Shown: in pieces, positions 23,391-32,052 of the stretch | How the letters are laid out: each line of letters begins with the position of its first letter | How positions within the stretch are numbered: the first letter of the stretch is position 1 | From: Bacillota bacterium | GTDB lineage: Bacteria; Bacillota; Clostridia; DSM-8532 | Reading direction: 5' to 3' | Length of the DNA stretch: 64,000 nt | Assembly: GCA_023443745.1 (NCBI GenBank) | Contig: JAEZTB010000002.1 | Coordinates: 124,001 to 188,000, forward strand | The notes under the pieces: generated by a model | Seen by the model: the letters and a program-made list of their open reading frames with translations, nothing else | What the model was told of the DNA's origin: nothing | The model's database searches: none | Made by a program: the position numbers and the translations under genes

Positions 23391-25589
23391 TCAAGGCCCT
23401 GTAATTTCGGACTTTTTCAAAAATTTTGCAAGCGGATGCTCCAGCTCCTTCAACCCATCTATAATAAGCCTGCAGATTTCAACAGCCCCGGCTAACTGAA
23501 AGTGTACATTATCCTGAACACCATTGGGATAATTGTCCCTTTCGCCCGGTTCAAGCCATAAGAACAGGTTTTTTGATTTCTCCGCTCCGGCTTGATTAAA
23601 CAAAAGCTGGCTTTTAGAGGTCATATCAATGAACGGTACCTTCAATTCGTCGGCAAGCTCCAGCATGGCTTTGGGATATTCTCCATGGGAGGGAATGATA
23701 CTGCCGTCCCCTGAGAAAACCCTTCGTTCAATGGATGAAAGCAATAAAGGAAACGCCCCGGCTGCTCTGGCACCCGCAATATATTCTGAAAGATTATGTT
23801 TATACGTAGTAAAAGGCTCGGTATATCGGGTCGGGTCCTCAGCTTTCCCATCATTATGGCCGAACTGGATAAAGAGATAGTCCCCTGCTTTCAAATCTTT
23901 TAAGGCTTCATCCAGACACCCCTGTTCCATAAAGCTCTTTGTGCTTCTTCCCGGTGATGCATGATTGCATATTTTGATATCGTCCGTGAAAAATCTCTCA
24001 AAAATCTGTCCCCATCCGGTTCTGGGAGCTACTGCAGTTGGGTATTCGCTGGCTGTGGAATCTCCTGTTATGACTATTTTTATTTGACCTTCCGCTGTAT
24101 CACACCCATCACCAGCCGCATCCAAGCCCACATCCTTTGATTCAAGGGGACGACGGATTGCAATTTTCCGCTCATAAAACTCATAAGCGCCGATATCCCT
24201 GGCTTCTTTCCGGTAATGCTGATCAATATCTTCCATCACATAGGAAAAGCCCCCCTTCCCTTTGCCTATGGCCGGGCTTGAGGACGACAGCCGCTGTATG
24301 CCGTCATCATCCCTTATCAATAAAGGATCAACGACCCAGGCTTCATCTCCCCTCCTCAAGGAATTGGCAGCAGCGGCACTCCCTTTGGGGAATACAATGT
24401 TACCCTTGAAAACAGTTGTTCTGGATTCCGTATAGTCGTGGAGGAGAATCCCCTTACTGCCGGTTATAATATTGTTGGCGACGACACAGTCCTCGGGGTC
24501 ATAAATGTACCTTTTGCCGATTTCTATATTTTCGTCGCAATCGATGATGGTGTTAAAGCAGACCTCAATACGCCTTGGAGTCCAGGCCGCTGTAAGCTTT
24601 CCCGTAGTGTGGGCATTGCCTTTATCGATTTGTATGGCAGATGAGGTCAGACCTTCCATATAGTTATTGTAAATTTTGTGGTCATCACCATATACGCGCA
24701 CACCGCCTTCCTCGGGCCTTCCGTCAAAGGCAATAAAATAATTGCCATAAACGCTACTCCTGTCTCCGTGGCGCAGGACGACCTGACCTTGGGAATTCCT
24801 GAAGGTATTGTACCGCACCTCGGTATCACAGGCCTTGATCGATATGATTTCAGGCTCTCCGCTGCAATCCTCGAAAAGATTGTACTGAACAACTGAAAAA
24901 GAGCTGGACCGGGATACATTGCTGAGACCGATTCTCACAGTTTCCTTGCCATTGACGATTTTTGGGGTATTATCTTTAAAATAATTGTATTCAATCCTGT
25001 CGTACTGACTTGCCTGAGATTCCCCACCGGTGATGTCCAGCATGAGTCCGCTCTTATGCTTACCCTCGAAGAAATTCCGGTCAACCCGGTGATGATGGCT
25101 GTTCTCCCCGCTTATGAGCAAGCAGGTGGTTTTTTCCCATAGCTCATCGACCTTGATATGGCAGCGGGTCACACGCATGTGGCTGCAGCCTTCAAACCAT
25201 ATGACATTGACAATATCATCCTGATATTTCCTTCCTGACGCGGTTATTGTCAATCCCTCAACAATAATATGGGCGCAATCTTTAAAGTGGAAGCCGCTTT
25301 GGCCCTCGATCCGGGTCATGCCGACATGAGCCGCCTTAATCCTTATGGCGGCCTCGGGAGTACCCCTCTTGTTTTGAACCGGATCAAACTCTCCCGTATA
25401 TACACCATCATTTAAAATGACGGTGTCCCCAGGCTCTACTTCAGCCAGAGCGCGGTTGAACTCCGAGGCACTATTGACATAGTAGATTTTTGTCGTGGTT
25501 GTTTTTTTATATGTATTGGATTCCGACATGTTCATATATCCCCGTTTTCTTTTATTACGCAGTATTTTCGGATTATAGCTCCTTGACAT
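23391..25589 (-). CDS. PL6-like parallel beta-helix lyase fused to SGNH/CE12-type esterase
   Basis: A 732-residue two-enzyme protein without signal peptide. Residues about 35-470 are a PL6 (chondroitinase-B/alginate-lyase) beta-helix: YYVNSASEFNRALAEVEPGD at the start, then SIKACDTEVRYNTF and VVLRHGDRSSVYGNYF, which hold the expected catalytic Lys and Arg. Residues about 505-725 are an SGNH hydrolase: block I VITGDSTASEY, Gly in NHASPGRSTKSF, FIQFGHNDGK, and DNVHFQLAG with Asp/His. This resembles rhamnogalacturonan acetylesterase (CE12). It would de-acetylate and cleave imported oligosaccharides. Its ATG directly abuts the upstream stop (TGAATG); an internal ATG at 25535 is an alternative start. 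Confidence 0.88.
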   Translation of the reverse strand: MSRSYNPKILRNKRKRGYMNMSESNTYKKTTTTKIYYVNSASEFNRALAEVEPGDTVILNDGVYTGEFDPVQNKRGTPEAAIRIKAAHVGMTRIEGQSGFHFKDCAHIIVEGLTITASGRKYQDDIVNVIWFEGCSHMRVTRCHIKVDELWEKTTCLLISGENSHHHRVDRNFFEGKHKSGLMLDITGGESQASQYDRIEYNYFKDNTPKIVNGKETVRIGLSNVSRSSSFSVVQYNLFEDCSGEPEIISIKACDTEVRYNTFRNSQGQVVLRHGDRSSVYGNYFIAFDGRPEEGGVRVYGDDHKIYNNYMEGLTSSAIQIDKGNAHTTGKLTAAWTPRRIEVCFNTIIDCDENIEIGKRYIYDPEDCVVANNIITGSKGILLHDYTESRTTVFKGNIVFPKGSAAAANSLRRGDEAWVVDPLLIRDDDGIQRLSSSSPAIGKGKGGFSYVMEDIDQHYRKEARDIGAYEFYERKIAIRRPLESKDVGLDAAGDGCDTAEGQIKIVITGDSTASEYPTAVAPRTGWGQIFERFFTDDIKICNHASPGRSTKSFMEQGCLDEALKDLKAGDYLFIQFGHNDGKAEDPTRYTEPFTTYKHNLSEYIAGARAAGAFPLLLSSIERRVFSGDGSIIPSHGEYPKAMLELADELKVPFIDMTSKSQLLFNQAGAEKSKNLFLWLEPGERDNYPNGVQDNVHFQLAGAVEICRLIIDGLKELEHPLAKFLKKSEITGP

Positions 25590-26627
25590 TCATTCGCTTT
25601 TCAACGGAATGACCATATTCCAGGTATTTGAAGCTCCCGCGAATCCTCCGCTGCCGTCAGCTGTTGCAAAAAACATATGGGTGGGTCTATTCTCCTGGAA
25701 AAGAATGAAGGGTCTCTCCAGGTTCCCCATAACCTCTTCCTTGCCGTCGTCCCATTTAACTTTTCGCGAATAGGAGAGCCTGCCTATTAAAACTTCCCAA
25801 TTGAGGCCATCTTTTGAAAAGGCATGAATACCGCCATGCTTTTCCCCGCAGATATTGCCTTCCATATCCTTGGCTATTAGCTCATAGCCTTCCTGGGTCC
25901 TCCAGATAAAGGGGTCCTCGATATGGATTTCCGGTGGAAAAAGGGGTTCATTTTTTAGCACCCTGTATTTCCCCTGAAAATGATCAGCAGCCGCAACCCC
26001 AATGGTCATTCTGCCATGAGCATTGCCTTCATATCTGCGTGCTTTATAGATAAGCAGCGCAGAACCATCCTCGTTGAGGCATGGAGAGGGATTCGAGGTG
26101 AGGAAGCTGTCAAAACGTCCCGGATGGGTTGGAAGAATGGGCTCATCCAGCCTTTTCCACGGGCCAAATACACTTTTAGACGTGGCAATGCCCACCCTTT
26201 TATTGGCACGCCCCACAATGCACCGAGGATCGTCTAATCCGTACTCTTCACCGCGCAGAACGTCCTCAAAGGGATGGGTGGAGCCCATATAATAGAGAAT
26301 ATAGCTATCCTTGTACCGTGTGATATGGGGATTGTGCGTGCTTCGGCCATCCCAATATTCCGCGCCCCTGGCGGGAAGGACAACCTCCTGGAATACATAA
26401 GGTCCTTCCGGTGTATCGGATTCAGCTCTTACAATTTCCGAAGCCACGAGCCATCCCGGATGCATGGGCAAGTATTTGGGCCACCTTGATGCAAACATGT
26501 GGAAGCGATTATCCTCGCCCTTTACCACAGAACCGCACCACACCCAGTAGCCCGGCATGCGGAAGCCTCCGGCCCTGGGAGCCGGAAGCATCATATCGCT
26601 AAAGCTTTTTTCTGGATAAATCTTCAT
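25590..26627 (-). CDS. GH43/GH117-like five-bladed beta-propeller glycosidase
   Basis: A 345-residue cytoplasmic protein with repeating propeller-blade signatures: WCGSVVKGEDNRFHMFASRW, NPHITRYKDSYILYYMGS, NPSPCLNEDGSALLIYKA, IEDPFIWRTQEGYELIAKD and LERPFILFQENRPTHMFFAT. Acidic residues at blade starts (ED, HNPH) fit the GH43/GH117/GH130-like fold, but the exact family and substrate are not certain. GGAAGGTGG lies 5 nt before the ATG at 26627. It stands between the GH88 gene and the PL6-CE12 fusion in one operon, so it probably removes a side-chain or terminal sugar from lyase products. Confidence 0.75.
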   Translation of the reverse strand: MKIYPEKSFSDMMLPAPRAGGFRMPGYWVWCGSVVKGEDNRFHMFASRWPKYLPMHPGWLVASEIVRAESDTPEGPYVFQEVVLPARGAEYWDGRSTHNPHITRYKDSYILYYMGSTHPFEDVLRGEEYGLDDPRCIVGRANKRVGIATSKSVFGPWKRLDEPILPTHPGRFDSFLTSNPSPCLNEDGSALLIYKARRYEGNAHGRMTIGVAAADHFQGKYRVLKNEPLFPPEIHIEDPFIWRTQEGYELIAKDMEGNICGEKHGGIHAFSKDGLNWEVLIGRLSYSRKVKWDDGKEEVMGNLERPFILFQENRPTHMFFATADGSGGFAGASNTWNMVIPLKSE

Positions 26628-26654
26628 AGGAACCACCTTCCATTATTGTACATG

Positions 26655-27839
26655 CTACCAGTAGAGTTTCCAATCCTTCAAAATCCTGACCAGAGCTTCA
26701 AAGTAGTAATAATCACCAAAAATCAAAGGCTCATCCACATTGCTGTTTAAGGGTTTTGCACCCACAGCATGGAGCAGCACCGCATTGGATTCGAGTAGAT
26801 TCTTGCTTGTATATCTTTCAGTGAGGGACTCTAAAATCCTAAGTGCTGCGTTCTCATACAATCTCTTATATTTATCGGTAAGGGGCAGATGCTTTGATAA
26901 CTCAAGAAATCCGCATGCGGCGATGGCAGCAGCGGAGCTGTCCCTCTCCTCGGCTCCCTCGGTAAAGATTAAGTCCCAGTAGCAGACATCATCCTCTGGC
27001 AGCCTGTTGAGAAAATAGTTGCCCAGTTTTTTAGCCAGTTCGATGAATTTGGTGTCTCCGGTATATATGTAGCTGAGGGTAAAGCCGTAAATCCCCCATG
27101 CCTGGCCTCTGGACCAGCAGGAATTGTCTGAATAGCCCTGTCTTGTCTTGCCATATTTAGGCTCTCCCGTGTCGATATCCATGTAATAGGTGTGGAAGGA
27201 TGAGGCATCTTCACGTACTATGTATTTTGCCGCCTGATTGATATGATTCTCGGCGATTTCCCTGTAAACAGTCTTTCCGGTAACCTGGGAAGCCCAGTAT
27301 AGCAGCGGCAGATTCATATTGCAGTCGATAATCATTCTCCCCAGCTCCTCCGGGTTGTTGAGATCACCCCAGGCTTGAATGATTCCGGCCTTTTGATGAT
27401 AGCGGGTTATGAGGTAATCTGCAGCTTTTTGGGCGATATCCCGGGCTTCGGTATTTCCAGTCATCTTGTAGTCTGCCACACAGGATAAGGAATAAAGAAA
27501 GCCCAGGTCGTGGTTATCCACCTTTATCCGCTCGTCAATTCTCTTTTTGAAGCTCAGGGTATGATGTTGGGCCACTTGCCTGTATTTTGCCTCCCCGGTC
27601 ATCTCGTAGGCTAACCACAGCATTCCTGTCCAGAAGGAAGAGGTCCAAAGCACATTGTCTATTTGCCCATATCTCTGACCTCTGCCGTAATCAGGAAAAA
27701 AGTCCGTAAAAGTATCCAGGCTCTCGTCAATTTTCCTGATAATAAAAGCTACAGCCCTTTCAGCGCTTTCCATACTGAATTCAGGCTCAACAGAGTATTT
27801 TGCCATGTTTTTAATTTTTTCGGTTTTTACATCCTTCAT
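26655..27839 (-). CDS. GH88 unsaturated glucuronyl hydrolase
   Basis: A 394-residue (alpha/alpha)6-barrel protein with no signal peptide. Family landmarks are WTSSFWTGMLWLAYEMTG, the first catalytic-region Asp in VDNHDLGFLYSLS, the second in MIIDCNMNLPLLYWAS, and CWSRGQAWGIYGFTLSYIYTG. It hydrates and removes the 4,5-unsaturated uronic acid that a polysaccharide lyase leaves at the non-reducing end. That makes it the natural partner of the three PL6 lyases here. AAAGGAG precedes the ATG at 27839, which overlaps the end of the upstream lyase gene by 29 bp. GH88 is preferred over GH105 from these motifs, with moderate certainty. Confidence 0.85.
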   Translation of the reverse strand: MKDVKTEKIKNMAKYSVEPEFSMESAERAVAFIIRKIDESLDTFTDFFPDYGRGQRYGQIDNVLWTSSFWTGMLWLAYEMTGEAKYRQVAQHHTLSFKKRIDERIKVDNHDLGFLYSLSCVADYKMTGNTEARDIAQKAADYLITRYHQKAGIIQAWGDLNNPEELGRMIIDCNMNLPLLYWASQVTGKTVYREIAENHINQAAKYIVREDASSFHTYYMDIDTGEPKYGKTRQGYSDNSCWSRGQAWGIYGFTLSYIYTGDTKFIELAKKLGNYFLNRLPEDDVCYWDLIFTEGAEERDSSAAAIAACGFLELSKHLPLTDKYKRLYENAALRILESLTERYTSKNLLESNAVLLHAVGAKPLNSNVDEPLIFGDYYYFEALVRILKDWKLYW

Positions 27840-30117
27840 AACTATCTACTCCTTTAAAGCTTACTCTCGTAATACTGTTTCTGTTGTTCAGGTTGTTCAT
27901 ATGCCCTACCAATCTTAAGTATCTTGTTTGAATTCCGTTGAGGCGAAAAACCTCACTTTCTTTCACGCCGCTGCTATGTCCGCTGATAATGAGGCTCCAG
28001 TCAAGTCCATTACCGGAAGCTTCTATATCAAAGGAATAAATTGTGTTTTCTCCCTCGGTAAAAGTGATTTCCAGGCTGTCAATGGCTCTTACGGAGCCAA
28101 GATCATATCTTATCCACTGACCGTCTCCATAAGCGGTCCAACAAAATGAGGAGTCCTCTTTCAAGGTATTGGCCGGCATGTCTCCGTGGCTTTTTCCCGG
28201 AGTGGGATCGTACATGCGTATATGAAAGCTGCTGGCCGTGACTTTAAAACATTCATGAAACAGCTCCTGCCTGTCTTTGGCATTTAGAAATTCCTCATAG
28301 AACTCATCTCCGGTCAGAAAAATAACACCATTATCAAACCGAACCAGCTTTTTATCAAGGAGCGTAGCCAGAAGCTCTGCCTGGAGGAAGGGTTTTCCCT
28401 GAAGCATCGTCATATCGCTCTCCAGGGTCCTTGTCCCCCCCTGCTCCGTTATTGTGATAAGCTTTCCTTCAATGCAAATTTCCGTATCTTCCTTTTTTAT
28501 GGTTAAAGATTTTAGTTCTTCGTTATAGAGAACCCTCGCACCCCACTTGAAGGCTGAAAATTCAACGGGAAGCAATATCCTGCCTTCTTTTTCTATTGGA
28601 CACAAGTCGCGCCTTTTAGCATCAATTTTCATTCTCCTGTTTCCAACAAAAGCGTCACTGCTCCCAGCGCAGAAGACCATAATATCCCGCCCATTGCTCC
28701 AGGGTGTCTCCTCAACCGTAGAGAAATTGTCTCTCGGCTGAAAAGAAGGGTCTCCCTCCGCTCTTTTCTGTTTTACCCAATCGGGGCCCACGTCCGAGGC
28801 TTGTAGTGCTCTAACCTTGCTCATTTCATGGTCTTTTTCATCCCAAGCAGGCCCTTCATAAGTTATTCCCTCAAAAAGCCGTTCTTTTCCCGAAGGATTA
28901 CCATATACCTTGTTATTTTTAAAAGTGTTTTTCTTAAATGCCTTATTAAAGACACCGGCGTCCCTGACCGCTTCTTTAAGCACCCGGGATCTTTCCGTTA
29001 CAATGACATTATCCTCAAAGGTACAATCCTCGGGCAGAAGCACCCGCTGCTGCCAGGGCCAGTATGCCAGATACCGGAAGCCTATTTCTATGTCGGTGCC
29101 TTCATTTTTAGTGAAAGTGTTTTCTTTGATAACATTGCGTTTTACAGCATTGTACATTGGTACGCGTCCCAGAGGCGTCCCTTCTCTCAAAACAGGCTTC
29201 CATTCCCGGGTCAGGGCTTCATAAATGTATTCACCGGCCATGAGGCTAAGAGCATGTCCCTGTAGTCCGGACATATCATTTCCGTATATCCGGTTGTTCT
29301 CACCTGTAATCCGTATTCCGTCACTACCGCCTACACAACCGCCTATAAAACAGTTGTTTTCAACCAGGGTGTTATGCCCGCTTCTTATGACCAATCCACC
29401 CTGTGATTCTCTGAAGGTATTCTTTCGCACGATGTTATGGCTGGATTTTAAAGAGATAATTTCGGCGCACTCACCATCTGTATGCTCGAAGAGATTGTTC
29501 TCTATAAGGAAATAGGCGCCCCCGGCATCATTGGCTTCACCATTGCCTCCTATGCCGAAAACCTGAATAATTTCCAAACCGTTGATGCCATAGGGCGGTA
29601 TATCAACAAAATAGTTATGAGCAATGTGATTGAATTTTGCGCATTTGATATTCTTAATTACCTGTCCGGCATGATTTTTCCCTTTGAAACAACAGTTATC
29701 AATACTGTTATATGTTCCGTTCAGAGCTATCCATATGCAATTGACGGTCTTTTCCATAGGGTTATAGTCCACAATAGCCGAGTTCGTCAATCTGCAATGC
29801 CGTGATTCCTCTTCGAAGGAAACAACAGCCCTTCCTTCCGGATTGCAGCCTTCCGATCCTCCCCTGAAAAACAGCCCGTCGACCACCAGGTGTTCACCTG
29901 AAATATGTAAGGTTGAGCATCCGGTAAGTATCACTTCTCCGGGAGTTTCTGCGGTTAAAACGATGGGATTGCCTTCTGCACCCTTGCCACGAAAAAATAT
30001 CCTGCAATCCTTCCAGATTCCTTTTTTAAGTACAATTCTGTCTCCATGCATTAGCTTATCCATAAGAAGATTCACTTCCGACGGATTGGATATGATAATA
30101 GAATTCTCCGATTTCAT
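27811..30117 (-). CDS. cytoplasmic PL6-like lyase with copper-amine-oxidase-N-like and F5/8C domains
   Basis: About 768 residues, no signal peptide. The N-terminal 450 residues form a PL6-type beta-helix (IISNPSEVNLLMDKLMHGD, SFEEESRHCRLTNSAI, ISLKSSHNIVRKNTFRESQG). The lysine is kept, but the usual LRHGD is VIRSGHN, so the active site is altered. Residues about 480-620 resemble the copper-amine-oxidase N-terminal domain (DAFVGNRRMKIDA, LLPVEFSAFKWGARVLYNEE). The last 130 resemble an F5/8-type-C/CBM32 sandwich (WIRYDLGSVRAIDSLEITF, TRYLRLVGH). AAAGGA precedes the ATG at 30117. It follows the permease stop by 1 bp, in the main operon. Confidence 0.83.
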   Translation of the reverse strand: MKSENSIIISNPSEVNLLMDKLMHGDRIVLKKGIWKDCRIFFRGKGAEGNPIVLTAETPGEVILTGCSTLHISGEHLVVDGLFFRGGSEGCNPEGRAVVSFEEESRHCRLTNSAIVDYNPMEKTVNCIWIALNGTYNSIDNCCFKGKNHAGQVIKNIKCAKFNHIAHNYFVDIPPYGINGLEIIQVFGIGGNGEANDAGGAYFLIENNLFEHTDGECAEIISLKSSHNIVRKNTFRESQGGLVIRSGHNTLVENNCFIGGCVGGSDGIRITGENNRIYGNDMSGLQGHALSLMAGEYIYEALTREWKPVLREGTPLGRVPMYNAVKRNVIKENTFTKNEGTDIEIGFRYLAYWPWQQRVLLPEDCTFEDNVIVTERSRVLKEAVRDAGVFNKAFKKNTFKNNKVYGNPSGKERLFEGITYEGPAWDEKDHEMSKVRALQASDVGPDWVKQKRAEGDPSFQPRDNFSTVEETPWSNGRDIMVFCAGSSDAFVGNRRMKIDAKRRDLCPIEKEGRILLPVEFSAFKWGARVLYNEELKSLTIKKEDTEICIEGKLITITEQGGTRTLESDMTMLQGKPFLQAELLATLLDKKLVRFDNGVIFLTGDEFYEEFLNAKDRQELFHECFKVTASSFHIRMYDPTPGKSHGDMPANTLKEDSSFCWTAYGDGQWIRYDLGSVRAIDSLEITFTEGENTIYSFDIEASGNGLDWSLIISGHSSGVKESEVFRLNGIQTRYLRLVGHMNNLNNRNSITRVSFKGVDSYEGCKNRKN

Positions 30118-30118
30118 C

Positions 30119-31000
30119 CTATCCTTTAATTGCACCTACCATTACGCCTTTCACAAAATATTTCTGCAATAGGGGATACAGACAGAGAATAGGCACTGTT
30201 GCGGCCATGATGGTAGCATATCTCACTGTTTCTGATAATTGGGCAATGTCTGCGGCATTAGATCCACCTATCATTTCGTCCATTTCACCCTGTATAAGAA
30301 TTTCTCTTAATACCAGCTGCAGCGGACGCAGTTTTCTGTCCTGCAGAAAAAGCATGGCGTTAAACCATGAATTCCAATGGGCTACACCATAATACAGAAT
30401 CATGACGGCTATGGTGGCTTTGGAAAGCGGTATGATAATACGGAATAGCACTGTAAAATCATTGGCTCCGTCAAGCTTGGCGGATTCCTCAAGACTGGGC
30501 GGAATGGCTTCAAAAGATGTCTTCATGATAATGAGATTAAAGGTGCTGATGGACGTCGGGAGAATCAATGACCACAAGCTGTCAATGAGCCCCAGATCCT
30601 TTACTGCAAAAAAGTAGGGGATGAGTCCCCCGCTGAAATACATGGTAAAGACGATTAAAAGCATAAGAGGCTTTTTGAAACGCAGACTGGGCCTGGATAA
30701 CGCATAAGCGCCAAATGACGTCAAAAGCAGGTTATCCAAAAGACCGAAAATAACAATAAAAAATGTATTGAAATACCCTCTCAAAAGCATCGGGTTTTTG
30801 AACACAAACTCATAGCCGGCCATAGAGAAACCCAGCGGGCGGAAAATAAGCCCTGAATGCATTAAAAGCTCGGTTCCGTCGCTGAAAGAGGCCATTGCCA
30901 CATAATACATGGGGTAAACGCAGATTATGATAAGCAGGATAAGAAAAACACTGTTGAACAGGTCAAATATTCTGCCTGAAATCGATTTTTTTATGACCAT
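30119..31000 (-). CDS. carbohydrate ABC transporter permease, YtcP/LplC-type
   Basis: A 293-residue inner-membrane permease with six spans. The EAA loop is visible as LEESAKLDGANDFTVLFRIIIPLSKATIA. N- and C-termini (IFDLFNSVFLILLIIICVYPMYYV, YPLLQKYFVKGVMVGAIKG) match the LplC/YtcP family, which imports oligosaccharides such as uronic-acid-containing fragments with a lipoprotein receptor and a shared ATPase (MsmX type). No ATPase gene is in the operon, as is usual for this family. AGGAGG precedes the ATG. It overlaps nothing but is separated from the other permease by only 12 bp. Confidence 0.93.
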   Translation of the reverse strand: MVIKKSISGRIFDLFNSVFLILLIIICVYPMYYVAMASFSDGTELLMHSGLIFRPLGFSMAGYEFVFKNPMLLRGYFNTFFIVIFGLLDNLLLTSFGAYALSRPSLRFKKPLMLLIVFTMYFSGGLIPYFFAVKDLGLIDSLWSLILPTSISTFNLIIMKTSFEAIPPSLEESAKLDGANDFTVLFRIIIPLSKATIAVMILYYGVAHWNSWFNAMLFLQDRKLRPLQLVLREILIQGEMDEMIGGSNAADIAQLSETVRYATIMAATVPILCLYPLLQKYFVKGVMVGAIKG

Positions 31001-31012
31001 GATAATTCCCTC

Positions 31013-31975
31013 CTACCATAAGCTGGTCTGGTTCATTTTTCTGCTGAACCAGTTCGATGATAAAACCAAGCAAAAGTTAACAACCGAATTGAGTAACCCT
31101 ACCGCCGCACTGAAGCTGTAGCTAAACTCCTGAATCCCCTTCCTGTAGACAAAGGATGAGATAACATCAGCTGTGTCATAGATCATGGGGTTGTACAATA
31201 GAATGACCTTTTCAAAGCCTACATTCATGACCTGCCCAAGCCTGAGTATCAACATAATAATGATGGTCGGTATGATACCGGGTAAAGTGACATGGAGCAA
31301 TTGCTTCCAGCGGCCCGCCCCATCGATCATGGCAGCCTCGTACTGTTCACTGTCGATGGCTGTAAGTGCAGCAAGATAGATGATGCTTCCCCATCCCACA
31401 TGCTGCCAGATGCCTGTTGAAACAAAAATCGTTTTAAAATACTCCGGTTTTAATAGAAAGCTGATGCGCTCTCCGCCGAGCATGGCAACTAAATCGTTGA
31501 TAACGCCGTCTACCTTGAGAAAGTCTTTGATCATACCGCAAATAACAACCAATGAAATAAAATGCGGCATATAGGTAAAGGTCTGAACGGTTTTTTTAAA
31601 AACGGTATTTTTTACTTCATTAAGTAAAAGTGCTAGAATAATGGGAGCCGGAAATCCGAACAACAACTCAAAGAAGCTTATTAAAACGGTATTGCTCAGC
31701 ACCTTCCGGAAATTGAGGCTTGTAACAAAATCCACAAAATGCTGAAAGCCGACCCATGGACTGCCCCATATACCCTTTGCGGGAATAAAGTCCTTAAAGG
31801 CTATAATAGCACCATACATAGGCCTATAATGAAATAGGAGATAAAACAGCAATACCGGTATGAGCATCAGATAAATATTTTTATTATACTTGATGTCCTT
31901 GATCAATTCGCCAACCCTTCCCGGGGACTTTAGCCCTGGGGAGATCTTGGCGGCTGCACGAACTTGTCTAGCCAT
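31013..31975 (-). CDS. carbohydrate ABC transporter permease, YteP/LplB-type
   Basis: A 320-residue permease with six spans. The family signature near the first span (YLMLIPVLLFYLLFHYRPMYGAIIAFKDF) and the EAA loop (YEAAMIDGAGRWKQLLHVTLPGI) are clear. It partners the YtcP-type permease just downstream and the lipoprotein receptor upstream to import oligosaccharides. AAGGTG stands just before the ATG at 31975. A strong hairpin (32020-32043) lies between it and the receptor gene, likely setting a lower level for the permeases. Confidence 0.93.
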   Translation of the reverse strand: MARQVRAAAKISPGLKSPGRVGELIKDIKYNKNIYLMLIPVLLFYLLFHYRPMYGAIIAFKDFIPAKGIWGSPWVGFQHFVDFVTSLNFRKVLSNTVLISFFELLFGFPAPIILALLLNEVKNTVFKKTVQTFTYMPHFISLVVICGMIKDFLKVDGVINDLVAMLGGERISFLLKPEYFKTIFVSTGIWQHVGWGSIIYLAALTAIDSEQYEAAMIDGAGRWKQLLHVTLPGIIPTIIIMLILRLGQVMNVGFEKVILLYNPMIYDTADVISSFVYRKGIQEFSYSFSAAVGLLNSVVNFCLVLSSNWFSRKMNQTSLW

Positions 31976-32019
31976 AATTATCACCTTGAAATCCTATCAT
32001 TTATTCTTCTTTTAATTAG

Positions 32020-32043
32020 CGGAGAAGGCTTTCGCCTTCTCCG
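32020..32043 (-). terminator. intercistronic hairpin between receptor and permease genes
   Basis: CGGAGAAGGC and GCCTTCTCCG form a perfect 10-bp stem with a 4-nt loop, 9 bp after the receptor stop. It has no long T tract on the minus strand, so it more likely stabilises the receptor message or causes partial termination than ends the operon. Confidence 0.7.
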
Positions 32044-32052
32044 AATCGATAA

